From contig NZ_FMIB01000002.1 in assembly GCF_900091475.1 (NCBI RefSeq), forward strand, positions 2,914,001 to 2,978,000: 64,000 nucleotides of DNA. Reading direction: 5' to 3'. Positions 25,636 through 33,516 of this stretch are shown here, in pieces. Numbering within the stretch: position 1 is the stretch's first letter; every line of letters begins with the position of its first letter. This DNA comes from Micromonospora chersina. GTDB taxonomy: Bacteria > Actinomycetota > Actinomycetes > Mycobacteriales > Micromonosporaceae. The position numbers and the translations under genes are program-made. Under the pieces are notes generated by a model. That model made no database searches. It worked only from the letters and a program-made list of their open reading frames with translations, and was not told the DNA's origin.

Positions 25636-26628
25636 GTGATCACGACGAGTGGGCCGGGACCGGCCGGCACCCGGGTCCGCCGGTTCGCCACGATCGCCTG
25701 CTGGCTGGCGGTCGCGCCCGTGGCCGCCTGGGCGGTGCTCCGGCTGGCCGGGCTGGAACGGGGGCCGCTGGTGCAGGCGGTCGCCTTCACGCCGTACGTC
25801 GCCGCCGCCGCGCCGGCCGCTGTGGCGCTGGCGCTCGCCCTCCGGCGCCGCGCGCCCGCGATGGTCGCGGCGCTCGCCGCCCTGGCCCTGCTCGGCGCGG
25901 TGGCGCCGCGCGTCGTCCGCGACGACCGGCCCGCGGTCGACGGGCCCGTGCTCCGGCTGCTCACCGCCAACCTGCTCAAGGGCGGCGCCGACCCGGCGCG
26001 GCTGGTCGAGCTGGTACGCACTCACCGGGTGGACGTGCTGGCCGTGCAGGAGTTCACCCCGCAGGCCGCGGCCGAGCTGGACCGGCTCGGGCTGGCGACC
26101 CTGCTGCCCTACCGGATGCTGAACCCCGAGGTCGGCACCACCGGCTCCGGCCTGTACGCGCGCCACCCGCTCAGCGGCACCGGCTACCGGCGCAACCAGG
26201 GCTTCTTCTTCAGCCAGGCGTACGGGACGGTGGCGGTGCCGGGCGCGCCGCCGCTGCGGGTGGAGTCGGCGCACCCGGCCGCCCCGTACGCCGTCGAGGT
26301 GGTGCCGGACTGGTGGACCGACCTGCGGGCCCAGCCGCCGGCCACCCCGCAGGGCGGGTTGAGCGTCCTGGCCGGCGACTTCAACGCCACCCTCGACCAC
26401 GCGCCGCTGCGCGACCTGATCGACACCGGCTACGTCGACGCCGCCGCCGCGGCCGGCGCCGGGCTCTCCGGCACCTGGGGCCCGTACGACGGCGACCCCA
26501 TCCCGCCGGTCACCATCGACCACGTGCTTGTCGACCGGCGCATCGCGGTCCGCGGCGTCGACGTGTACGCCGTGCCGGGCAGCGACCACCGCGCCGTGCT
26601 GGCCGAGCTGCGGCTGCCCGCCGGGTGA
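25636..26628 (+). CDS. Membrane-anchored endonuclease/exonuclease/phosphatase family protein
   Basis: 330 aa from GTG 25636, 7 nt after TAGCGT (25623-25628); a GTG at 25627 overlaps that hexamer and was rejected. Three N-terminal TM helices fall within residues 15-95. From about residue 105 the EEP fold begins: LRLLTANLLKGGADP, VDVLAVQEFTPQA (metal-binding Glu), RVESAHPAAP, VLAGDFNATLDH (catalytic Asp/Asn), TIDHVLVDRR and GSDHRAVLAEL (Asp-His pair). All active-site motifs are present. This three-helix architecture is common in actinobacteria, but the substrate is not known to me. Confidence 0.85.
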   Translation: MITTSGPGPAGTRVRRFATIACWLAVAPVAAWAVLRLAGLERGPLVQAVAFTPYVAAAAPAAVALALALRRRAPAMVAALAALALLGAVAPRVVRDDRPAVDGPVLRLLTANLLKGGADPARLVELVRTHRVDVLAVQEFTPQAAAELDRLGLATLLPYRMLNPEVGTTGSGLYARHPLSGTGYRRNQGFFFSQAYGTVAVPGAPPLRVESAHPAAPYAVEVVPDWWTDLRAQPPATPQGGLSVLAGDFNATLDHAPLRDLIDTGYVDAAAAAGAGLSGTWGPYDGDPIPPVTIDHVLVDRRIAVRGVDVYAVPGSDHRAVLAELRLPAG

Positions 26629-26635
26629 GCCGGCG

Positions 26636-28216
26636 TCAGACCCGCGCCCGGTCCAGGCCGTAGGTGAGGGCGTCGACCAGGGCGTGCCAGCTGGCCTCGA
26701 CCACGTTGGGGTGGACGCCGACAGTGGTCCAGTCGCGGCCGGCCCCGGCGGTCTCCACGAGCACCCGGGTCACCGCGCCGGTGCCGTGGCTGCCCTCCAG
26801 GATGCGGACCTTGTAGTCGGCCAGCTCGAACTCGCGCAGCTCCGGGTAGTGCCGGGCGAGCGCCACCCGCAGCGCCTCGTCGAGGGCGTTGACCGGGCCG
26901 TTCCCCTCGGCGGTGGCGATGACGCGCTCGCCGCGTACCCGGATCTTGACGGTGGCCTCGGAGACCACCGCGCCGTCCTCGCGGTGCTCGACAAGCACCC
27001 GGTAGGACTCCAGCGCGAACGGCCGGGCCGGCGCGGCGTCCGGCAGCTCGGAGCGGACCAGCAGCTCGAACGAGGCGTCGGCGGCCTCGAACGACCAGCC
27101 GCCGGCCTCCAGCTCCTTGACCCTGTTGGTGACCCGGGACAGGGCGTCCGGATGGCCGGCCAGGTCCAGGCCCAGCTCGCGGCTCTTGAGCTCGACGCTG
27201 GCCCGGCCGGCCATCTCGGTCACCAGGATCCGCATGTCGTTGCCCACCACCGAGGGATCCACGTGGTTGTAGAGCAACGGGTCGACCTTGATCGCGCTCG
27301 CGTGCAGCCCCGCCTTGTGGGCGAAGGCGGCGGCCCCGACGTAGGCCTGGTGGGTGTCGGGGGCGATGTTGGCGATCTCGGCGATGGCGTGCGAGACCCG
27401 CACCATCTGTTCCAGGCAGCCCTCCGGTAGGACGGGCATGCCGAGCTTGAGTTGGAGGTTGGCCACGATCGCGAACAGGTCGGCGTTGCCGGGGCGCTCG
27501 CCGTACCCGTTGGCGGTGCCCTGGACGTGCCGGACGCCGGCCTCGACCGCGGCGATCGTGTTGGCCACCGCGCAGGCGGTGTCGTTCTGGGCGTGCATGC
27601 CGAGCCGTTCGGGGGCGATCCCGGTGCGGGCGGCGAGGTCGGTGATCGCGGCGGTGACCTGGGAGGGCAGCATCCCGCCGTTGGTGTCGCAGAGGACGAA
27701 CCGTTCGGCGCCGGCGGCCAGCGCGGTCTCCGCCACCGCGGCGGTGTACGCCGGGTCGTACCGGTGACCGTCGTAGAAGTGCTCGCCGTCGACGAAGACC
27801 CGCCGCCCCTGCGCCACCAGGTACGCGACCGTGTCCCGGATCATCGCCAGGTTCTCGTCGGCGGTGGTGCGCAGCGCCCGCTCGACGTGCCGCAGGTCCG
27901 CCTTGGCGACGAGCGCCACGGCCGGGGTGCCCGCGTCCAGCAGCCCGCGCACCTGCGGGTCGTCCTCGACCGCGACGCCGGCCTTGCGGGTGGCCCCGAA
28001 GGCGACCAGGACCGCGTGCCGCAGTTCCAGTTCGGTGCGGGCCCGGCGGAAGAACTCGGTGTCCTTGGGCACCGCGCCCGGCCAGCCGCCCTCGATGAAG
28101 CCGACCCCGAGGTCGTCGAGGAGGCGGGCCACCGCCAGCTTGTCGACCACCGAGTAGCTGAGCCCCTCGCGCTGGGCGCCGTCGCGCAGCGTCGTGTCGT
28201 ACACCTGGAAGGTCAT
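26636..28216 (-). CDS. cimA: Citramalate synthase
   Basis: 526 aa from ATG with GAGGAA upstream. It condenses pyruvate with acetyl-CoA to (R)-citramalate, the threonine-independent entry to isoleucine synthesis. The N-terminal TIM barrel reads YDTTLRDGAQREGLSYSV, GFIEGGWPGAVPKD, CDTNGGMLPSQV and the metal-binding HAQNDTACAVANT. The linker has HKAGLHASAIKVD. The C-terminal LeuA-dimer regulatory domain covers about 400-526. TLRDGAQREG and the overall length fit the CimA branch rather than LeuA. An attenuator-like leader lies between 28251 and 28343. The EEP gene ends 7 bp away, convergent. Confidence 0.93.
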   Translation of the reverse strand: MTFQVYDTTLRDGAQREGLSYSVVDKLAVARLLDDLGVGFIEGGWPGAVPKDTEFFRRARTELELRHAVLVAFGATRKAGVAVEDDPQVRGLLDAGTPAVALVAKADLRHVERALRTTADENLAMIRDTVAYLVAQGRRVFVDGEHFYDGHRYDPAYTAAVAETALAAGAERFVLCDTNGGMLPSQVTAAITDLAARTGIAPERLGMHAQNDTACAVANTIAAVEAGVRHVQGTANGYGERPGNADLFAIVANLQLKLGMPVLPEGCLEQMVRVSHAIAEIANIAPDTHQAYVGAAAFAHKAGLHASAIKVDPLLYNHVDPSVVGNDMRILVTEMAGRASVELKSRELGLDLAGHPDALSRVTNRVKELEAGGWSFEAADASFELLVRSELPDAAPARPFALESYRVLVEHREDGAVVSEATVKIRVRGERVIATAEGNGPVNALDEALRVALARHYPELREFELADYKVRILEGSHGTGAVTRVLVETAGAGRDWTTVGVHPNVVEASWHALVDALTYGLDRARV

Positions 28217-28250
28217 GGGAGTTCCTCTTCTCGAACCTGGGGGGAGCAAC

Positions 28251-28280
28251 AAAAAGACCCCCCGCGGATGCGGGAGGTCT
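28251..28280 (-). terminator. Intrinsic terminator inside the cimA leader (attenuator)
   Basis: On the minus strand an 11-bp stem (28270-28280 with 28255-28265, one G-U pair) and a 4-nt loop are followed by a U-tract (AAAAA on the plus strand at 28251-28255, one base of which is in the stem). It lies 35 nt upstream of the cimA start, after the leader peptide and hairpin 1, so reading through it is required for cimA expression. Confidence 0.85.
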
Positions 28281-28311
28281 GCGCGCTCGGCGAGAGGGAA
28301 GGCCGGCGCGC
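28281..28311 (-). promoter_or_regulatory. Hairpin 1 of the cimA attenuator
   Basis: Arms 28302-28311 (GCGCGCCGGC on the minus strand) and 28281-28291 pair over 10 bp with one bulged A. The outermost base is the last base of the leader-peptide stop codon, and the terminator stem begins on the next base (28280). A ribosome at the stop codon would melt this hairpin, while one stalled at the Val-Leu-Ile-Ile codons would not. Confidence 0.7.
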
Positions 28312-28343
28312 TAGCTGCCAATAATGAGGACGGAGCTGGTCAC
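28311..28343 (-). CDS. cimA leader peptide (Val-Leu-Ile-Ile)
   Basis: A 10-residue ORF reads MTSSVLIIGS and ends TAG. Four consecutive branched-chain residues are encoded by GTC CTC ATT ATT. ATT looks rare here, since Ile in the neighbouring genes is nearly always ATC. The GTG start is 7 nt after CAGAGT (minus strand, 28351-28356), so the transcript probably begins at or next to the start codon. Its position before a hairpin and a terminator is that of a ribosome-mediated attenuator sensing charged tRNA-Ile/Val/Leu. Confidence 0.8.
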   Translation of the reverse strand: MTSSVLIIGS

Positions 28344-28524
28344 GGCTCGTACTCTGCCACCCCGCACCGGTTTTGGGAGGCGAAATCCACATCGCGGGAC
28401 GGGCCCGTGATCGGGTTAACACGGCGCCCGCCCGGCGTCCGGCGGGAACCGGCCTGGGGAAGCATCTGGAACAGATCAAGTTACCGGCCTGGCGTCGTCG
28501 CCCGGCCGCCGTCAAGGAGGACCC

Positions 28525-29085
28525 GTGCTCACTGTCGGTGACCGCTTCCCCGAGTACGAACTCACCGCCTGCGTCTCCCTCGACGCCGACAAGGCGTTCG
28601 AGACGATCAACCACAAGACCTACGAGGGCAAGTGGCGCGTCGTCTTCTTCTGGCCGAAGGACTTCACCTTCATCTGCCCGACCGAGATCGCCGAGTTCGG
28701 CCGCCTCAACGGCGAGTTCGCCGACCGGGACGCCCAGGTCCTCGGCGTCTCCGTGGACAACGAGTTCGTCCACTACGCCTGGCGCAAGGACCACCCGGAC
28801 CTGCGCGAGCTGCCCTTCCCGATGCTCAGCGACATCAAGCGCGAGCTGACCGCCGACTGCGGCGTGCTCGGTGAGGACGGCGTCGCCCAGCGGGCCACCT
28901 TCATCGTCGACCCGGACAACGAGATCCAGTTCGCCATGGTGACCGCCGGTTCGGTCGGCCGGAACGTCTCCGAGGTGCTGCGGGTGCTCGACGCCCTCCA
29001 GACCGACGAGCTCTGCCCGTGCAACTGGAACAAGGGCGGCGCCACCCTGGACGCCAACGCGCTGCTCGCCGGCGCCGGGGCCTGA
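28525..29085 (+). CDS. ahpC: Alkyl hydroperoxide reductase peroxiredoxin subunit
   Basis: 186 aa from GTG behind AAGGAGG. A typical 2-Cys peroxiredoxin: the peroxidatic Cys is in FTFICPTEIAEF (about residue 51) and the resolving Cys in DELCPCNWNKGG (about 166). It reduces H2O2, organic peroxides and peroxynitrite in the cytosol. ahpD begins 2 bp after its stop. No oxyR or furA gene is adjacent. The 181-bp gap to the cimA leader (28344-28524) must contain the promoter, but I see no clear OxyR site. Confidence 0.95.
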   Translation: MLTVGDRFPEYELTACVSLDADKAFETINHKTYEGKWRVVFFWPKDFTFICPTEIAEFGRLNGEFADRDAQVLGVSVDNEFVHYAWRKDHPDLRELPFPMLSDIKRELTADCGVLGEDGVAQRATFIVDPDNEIQFAMVTAGSVGRNVSEVLRVLDALQTDELCPCNWNKGGATLDANALLAGAGA

Positions 29086-29087
29086 GC

Positions 29088-29618
29088 ATGGGTCTGGACG
29101 CGGTCAAGGCGGCCCTGCCGGAGTACGCCAAGGACATCCGGCTCAACCTCGGCTCCACCATCACCACCTCGACCCTGAAGCCGGAGCAGGCCTGGGGCAC
29201 CGCCCTGGCCTGCGCGGTGGCGGCCCGCAACCCGGTGGTGCTGCGGGAGATCGCCGGCGAGGCGGCCGGTCATCTCACGCCCGAGGCCGTCGAGGCGGCC
29301 AAGGGCGCGGCCACCATCATGGCCATGAACAACGTCTACTACCGGGCCAAGCACCTCATCGGCGACGAGCAGTACGCCTCGCTGCCGGCCCGGCTGCGGA
29401 TGCAGATCATCGCCCGGCCCGGCGTGGAGAAGGTCGACTTCGAGCTGTGGTCCCTCGCCGTATCGGCGATCACCGGCTGCGGCGTCTGCCTGGAGTCGCA
29501 CGAGAAGACCCTGCGCGCCGCCGGGTTCAGCCGCGACCAGGTGCACGAGGCGCTGCGCATCGCGTCCGTCGTGCACGCCGCCGCGGTGGCCCTGGACGCG
29601 GAGGCCGCACTGGCCTGA
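29088..29618 (+). CDS. ahpD: Alkyl hydroperoxidase AhpD
   Basis: 176 aa, starting MGLDAVKAALPEYAKDIRLN. The active site is SAITGCGVCLESHEK, the Cys-x-x-Cys with the nearby His of AhpD, which links AhpC to lipoylated dihydrolipoamide acyltransferase as electron source. Length matches mycobacterial AhpD (177 aa). It overlaps no gene and starts 2 bp after ahpC, so the two are co-translated from one mRNA. Confidence 0.95.
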   Translation: MGLDAVKAALPEYAKDIRLNLGSTITTSTLKPEQAWGTALACAVAARNPVVLREIAGEAAGHLTPEAVEAAKGAATIMAMNNVYYRAKHLIGDEQYASLPARLRMQIIARPGVEKVDFELWSLAVSAITGCGVCLESHEKTLRAAGFSRDQVHEALRIASVVHAAAVALDAEAALA

Positions 29619-29706
29619 ACCGGTTGGTGTATCGATCTTCGCATCCGGGTATGAACGGGTCCGACAGGCACATCCCCCAGAAGTCGAGAAAGGGAGTGTT
29701 GACGCC

Positions 29707-30165
29707 ATGGAGCGGCTCGACCCTCGAACGACCCACGGGACGCCGGATCCGCTGACCCAGGGTGGTCAGGGCGCCTTCGCGGGCGGCGCGCCCGCCGGGC
29801 GTTTCGATCCGTGGAGCTACCGGGACGACGCCGGGGTGACCGGTGTGGACCTGGTCGGCTACAAGGTGGAGGCGACTGACGGTTCGATCGGCAAGGTGGA
29901 CCGGGCCAGCCACGAGGTGAACTCCAGTTTCCTCGTGGTGGACACCGGTCCGTGGATCTTCGGCAAGAAGGTCATGCTGCCGGCCGGCACCGTCAACCAC
30001 GTCGACCACGACGAGCGGAAGGTCTACGTCGACCGGAGCAAGGACCAGATCAAGGCCGCGCCCGAGTACGACGAGACCACCGACACGGACCCGGCGTACC
30101 GGGACAAGCTCGGCGGCTACTACGACGACACGTACTCGTCGATCCCGCCGGGCACGGCCCGGTAA
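29707..30165 (+). CDS. PRC-barrel domain protein
   Basis: 152 aa with a GAAAGGGAG ribosome-binding site. Residues 45-115 form the PRC-barrel (GVDLVGYKVEATDGSIGKVD...SSFLVVDTGPWIFGKKVMLP) followed by charged segments (DHDERKVYVDRSKDQIKAAP) and an acidic Tyr-rich tail. PRC-barrel proteins occur in RNA processing, photosynthetic reaction centres and as general stress proteins. Small stand-alone forms like this one are usually considered stress-related in actinobacteria. No partner gene is evident. Confidence 0.85.
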   Translation: MERLDPRTTHGTPDPLTQGGQGAFAGGAPAGRFDPWSYRDDAGVTGVDLVGYKVEATDGSIGKVDRASHEVNSSFLVVDTGPWIFGKKVMLPAGTVNHVDHDERKVYVDRSKDQIKAAPEYDETTDTDPAYRDKLGGYYDDTYSSIPPGTAR

Positions 30166-30184
30166 CGGAGACACCTGCAACCAG

Positions 30185-30218
30185 CGGCCGGCGGGGCACA
30201 TCGTGGCCCCGCCGGCCG
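30185..30218 (+). terminator. Hairpin terminator after the PRC-barrel gene
   Basis: Perfect 13-bp stem (30185-30197 with 30206-30218) and an 8-nt loop, 20 bp past the stop codon. It is followed at once by TTACCGT, the -10 of the next gene. Confidence 0.75.
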
Positions 30219-30232
30219 TTACCGTGTCAGCT

Positions 30233-30961
30233 GTGGACGCCCTGGAGACCCCCTTCCCCGCGCTGTTCAACTTCCGCGACGTCGGCGGCTACCGCAGCCG
30301 GGACGGGCGCACCGTCCGGCACCGCCGGCTCTACCGCTCCGACTCGCTGCACCGCATCGACGAGACCGACCAGGCCGCGTTCACCGCGCTCGGCATCCGC
30401 ACCGTCATCGACCTGCGCCGCCCCACCGAGGTGGCGCGGGACGGCCGGGTGCCCGCCTACGACGGGCTCACCTACCGGCACATCCACCCGGAGCACGAGG
30501 ACTGGGCCGAGCGGCGGTACGAGCCCGGCAGCGACCTGGCCCGCTACCTCGCCGACCGGTACGCCGACCTGGCCCGCACCGGCACCGCCGGGCTGGCCGA
30601 GGCGGTCGGCCTGATCGCCGACAGCGCCAACGCGCCCGTGGTGGTGCACTGCGTCGCCGGCAAGGACCGCACCGGGATCGTCTGCGGCCTCACCCTCGCC
30701 GTGCTCGGCGTGCCCGACGAGGACATCGCCGCCGACTACGCGCTCAGCACCGCCGCGTCCGAGCGGTTCAGCGCCTGGGTCCGGGCCACCGTGCCGGGCG
30801 CCGAGGAGCCACCGCCGCCGTTCCTCGCCTCCCCCGCCGAGGCGATGATGCTCTTCCTCACCGAGCTGCGTGAGGGCTACGGCTCGCCCGAGGGCTACCT
30901 CCGCCACGCCGGCGTGACCGACGACCAGCTCGGCGCCCTCCGGGCCCACCTCCTCGACTGA
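30233..30961 (+). CDS. Tyrosine-protein phosphatase (PtpB-like)
   Basis: 242 aa from GTG 30233, 7 nt after TACCGT (30220-30225). Starts with FNFRDVGGYRSRDGRTVRH, the NFRDLGG-type motif, and has LYRSDSLHRIDE and IDLRRPTEV. The active-site P-loop is VVHCVAGKDRTGIVCG (HCX5R). This is the dual-specificity/lipid phosphatase family of Mycobacterium tuberculosis PtpB. The aspartate after the catalytic Cys loop (KDRTG) is as in PtpB. Likely cytoplasmic or secreted without a signal peptide; substrate unknown. Confidence 0.9.
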   Translation: MDALETPFPALFNFRDVGGYRSRDGRTVRHRRLYRSDSLHRIDETDQAAFTALGIRTVIDLRRPTEVARDGRVPAYDGLTYRHIHPEHEDWAERRYEPGSDLARYLADRYADLARTGTAGLAEAVGLIADSANAPVVVHCVAGKDRTGIVCGLTLAVLGVPDEDIAADYALSTAASERFSAWVRATVPGAEEPPPPFLASPAEAMMLFLTELREGYGSPEGYLRHAGVTDDQLGALRAHLLD

Positions 30962-30978
30962 CCGCCGCCGCGGGACGC

Positions 30979-31014
30979 GCACGGCCGGCGCCGTCGAGGA
31001 CGGGCCGGCCGTGC
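30979..31014. terminator. Bidirectional hairpin between convergent phosphatase and ilvE genes
   Basis: Perfect 11-bp stem (30979-30989 with 31004-31014) and a 14-nt loop in the 67-bp gap between two converging stop codons. Confidence 0.65.
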
Positions 31015-31028
31015 GGGACGAGCGGGGA

Positions 31029-32126
31029 TCAGAGGACGCGGGTGACCCAGCCGTGCCGGTCCTCGGCGCGGCCGCGCTGGATGTCGACAAGCTTCTGGCG
31101 CAGCGCCATGGTGGAGCGGCCCGGCTCGCCGCCGCCGATCAGGAACTCCCCGTCCGGGAAGCGCACCCCGCCGATCGGGGTGATCACCGCGGCGGTGCCG
31201 CAGGCGAACACCTCGCGCAGCCGGCCGCTGGCCGCGTCGGCCTGCCAGTCGGCGAAGCTGACCGGGCGCTCCTGCACCTTGTGCCCCGACTCGGCGGCCA
31301 GGGTGAGGATCGCGTCGCGGGTGATGCCCGGCAGGATGGTGCCGGTCAGCGGCGGGGTGACCAGGGTGTCGTCGTCGTAGACGAAGAAGACGTTCATGCC
31401 GCCCAGCTCGTCGACGAAGCGCCGCTCCACCGCGTCCAGGAAGACCACCTGGTCGCAGCCGGCCTCGATGGCCTCGGCCTGGGCGGCGAGCGACGCGGCG
31501 TAGTTGCCGCCGCACTTGGCCGCGCCGGTGCCGCCGGGCGCCGCCCGGGTGTAGTCCGGCGAGACCCAGACCGTCACCGGCTTGACCCCACCCGAGAAGT
31601 ACGCCCCGGCCGGCGAGGCGATCACGCAGTAGAGGTATTCGTTGGCCGGGCGGACGCCGAGGAAGACCTCGCTGGCGAACATGAACGGACGCAGGTAGAG
31701 GCTGGCGTCCTCATGCTCCGGGATCCAGTCCTGGTCGATCTCGACGAGCCGGCGCAGCGACTCGACGAACGTCTCCGCCGGCAGCTCCGGCATGGCCAGC
31801 CGGTGGGCGGAGGCGACGAAGCGGGCGGCGTTGGCCTCCGGGCGGAACATGGTCACCGACCCGTCGCCGGTCCGGTACGCCTTCAGCCCCTCGAAGATCT
31901 CCTGCGCGTAGTGCAGGACCGCGGCGGCCGGGTCCATGGGGATCGGCGCGCGTGCCTCCACCCGGGCGTCGTACCAGCCCTTGCCCTCGGCGTACCGGAT
32001 GGTCACCATGTGGTCGGTGAACACCCGGCCGAAGCCCGGGTTCGCCAGCAGGGCGGCCCGGTCGGCGGCGGATACGGGCGCGGGATTCGGACGGATCTCG
32101 AAATCGAGCTTGTCACCACCGCTCAT
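31029..32126 (-). CDS. ilvE: Branched-chain amino-acid aminotransferase
   Basis: 365 aa from ATG 32126 behind GGGAGG; a longer frame upstream lacks a good ribosome-binding site. It performs the last step of Leu, Ile and Val synthesis using glutamate and PLP. Markers are VLHYAQEIFEGLKAYR, YLRPFMFAS, the PLP lysine in GAAKCGGNYAASLAAQ (about residue 204), VVFLDAVERRFVDELGGMN and CGTAAVITPIG. This is the class IV fold, BCAT type II. The promoter probably has -10 TAAGTT at 32190-32195, with an SOS-box-like palindrome next to it. Confidence 0.95.
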   Translation of the reverse strand: MSGGDKLDFEIRPNPAPVSAADRAALLANPGFGRVFTDHMVTIRYAEGKGWYDARVEARAPIPMDPAAAVLHYAQEIFEGLKAYRTGDGSVTMFRPEANAARFVASAHRLAMPELPAETFVESLRRLVEIDQDWIPEHEDASLYLRPFMFASEVFLGVRPANEYLYCVIASPAGAYFSGGVKPVTVWVSPDYTRAAPGGTGAAKCGGNYAASLAAQAEAIEAGCDQVVFLDAVERRFVDELGGMNVFFVYDDDTLVTPPLTGTILPGITRDAILTLAAESGHKVQERPVSFADWQADAASGRLREVFACGTAAVITPIGGVRFPDGEFLIGGGEPGRSTMALRQKLVDIQRGRAEDRHGWVTRVL

Positions 32127-32199
32127 CGCGCTGACCTCCCTGCGGGTCCACGGCATGCGGAATCGCACGCCGACGTCACTGGTGCCAGAAACTTACCCC

Positions 32200-32211
32200 G
32201 AACGGTCGTTC
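32200..32211. promoter_or_regulatory. GAAC-N4-GTTC palindrome at the ilvE promoter (LexA-box-like)
   Basis: GAACGGTCGTTC is a perfect GAACnnnnGTTC palindrome, the core of actinobacterial and Bacillus LexA boxes. It sits 5 nt upstream of TAAGTT (minus strand, 32190-32195), in the spacer of the probable ilvE promoter. The inner four bases fit the mycobacterial consensus RNRY only partly. Confidence 0.35.
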
Positions 32212-32332
32212 AGCGGATAGCTCCGCCCCGGCACATCGCGCGCTCCGGACGGGCGGCCCGCACGGGCCGGGACTCGAACGGGCCCGGGTACGGGTCTGGC
32301 GGCCCGCATCCGGGCCGAGGGTGACGGCCCGG

Positions 32333-33364
32333 TCAGGCTACGGCGTACCCGGCGAGCCGGTCGCCGACCTCCTCGGTGCGCAGCGGCGCGCCCGGCGTAC
32401 GCCCGGCGAGCTCGGTGCCCACCGCGGCGGTGACCCGCGCGGCGGCGTCGGCGTGGCCGAGCTGGTCGAGCAGCAGCGCGGCGGAGAGCACCGCGGCCAC
32501 CGGGTCGGCGGCGCCCTTACCGGCGATGTCCGGCGCGGAGCCGTGCACCGGCTCGAACATCGACGGGTAGCGCCCCTCCGGGTTGATGCAGCCGCTGGCC
32601 GCCAGCCCGATGCCACCGGTCACCGCGGCCGCGATGTCGGTGAGGATGTCGCCGAAGAGGTTGTCGGTGACCACCACGTCGTACCGCGACGGGTTTGTCA
32701 CCAGGAACATCGCGGCGGCGTCGACGTGCTGGTACTCGGTGGTCACGTCGGGGTGCTCGGCGGCGACGGCCGCGAAGGCGCGCGCCCACAGCGAGCCGGC
32801 GTGGGTGAGCACGTTCGTCTTGTGCACGAGGGTGACCTTGCGCCGCTCCCGGCGGCGGGCCCGGGCGAACGCGTCGCGGATCACCCGCTCGACGCCGTGC
32901 CGGGTGTTCAGGCTCTCCTCGGTGGCCACCTCGGCCGGGGTGTCCCGGTGCAGCGAGCCGCCGGCGCCCGCGTAGAGGCCCTCGGTGCCCTCGCGGACCA
33001 CCACGAGGTCGACCTCGCCGGGCTTCACGGCGGCCAGCGGGCCGGTCACGCCGGGCCAGAGCCGGGAGGGGCGGAGGTTGACGTACTGGTCGAAGGCGAA
33101 CCGAAGCTTGAGCAGCAGGCCGCGCTCCAGCACGCCCGGCGGCACGGTGGGGTCGCCGACCGCGCCGAGCAGGATGGCGTCGTGGCCGGCCAGCTCGTCG
33201 AGGACCGAGTCGGGCAGCACCTCGCCGGTGCGGTGGTAGCGGGCCGCGCCCAGGTCGTACTCCGTGGCCTCGACGCCGGGGAGCACCGCGTCGATGACCT
33301 TGCGGGCCTGCGCGACCACCTCGGGTCCGATGCCGTCCCCGGCCACCACCGCAATGCGTGCCAC
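32333..33364 (-). CDS. leuB: 3-isopropylmalate dehydrogenase
   Basis: 343 aa from GTG 33364 ([17 protein letters not shown]) with GAGGGAG upstream. It oxidatively decarboxylates 3-isopropylmalate with NAD. Substrate and metal residues are visible in [24 protein letters not shown], the catalytic Lys in [23 protein letters not shown] and [15 protein letters not shown]. It is the usual actinobacterial LeuB length. It lies upstream of ilvE on the same strand with a 206-bp gap that holds an ilvE promoter, so the two are separate units. The downstream end has only a weak 7-bp hairpin (32300-32317). Confidence 0.95.
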   Translation of the reverse strand: MARIAVVAGDGIGPEVVAQARKVIDAVLPGVEATEYDLGAARYHRTGEVLPDSVLDELAGHDAILLGAVGDPTVPPGVLERGLLLKLRFAFDQYVNLRPSRLWPGVTGPLAAVKPGEVDLVVVREGTEGLYAGAGGSLHRDTPAEVATEESLNTRHGVERVIRDAFARARRRERRKVTLVHKTNVLTHAGSLWARAFAAVAAEHPDVTTEYQHVDAAAMFLVTNPSRYDVVVTDNLFGDILTDIAAAVTGGIGLAASGCINPEGRYPSMFEPVHGSAPDIAGKGAADPVAAVLSAALLLDQLGHADAAARVTAAVGTELAGRTPGAPLRTEEVGDRLAGYAVA

Positions 33365-33516
33365 CTGGCGCTCCCTCACCTCGTCGTTCTGCGCAACCGT
33401 ACGTCGCCGTCCCGGCTCCCGGTACGCGTCTTCCAGCATTCGGGACGCCCCGATGCACAGGAGTCTCCCAGGTGGCATTCATGGTGCGGTCATGTCCGCT
33501 GCCTAGGGTCGGTGTC

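Noticed and set aside
28344..28524. OxyR or FurA operator upstream of ahpC
   Set aside because: No convincing palindrome found, and no such regulator gene is adjacent.
32300..32317. Terminator of leuB
   Set aside because: Only a 7-bp stem without a U-tract, in a region where such hairpins are common by chance.
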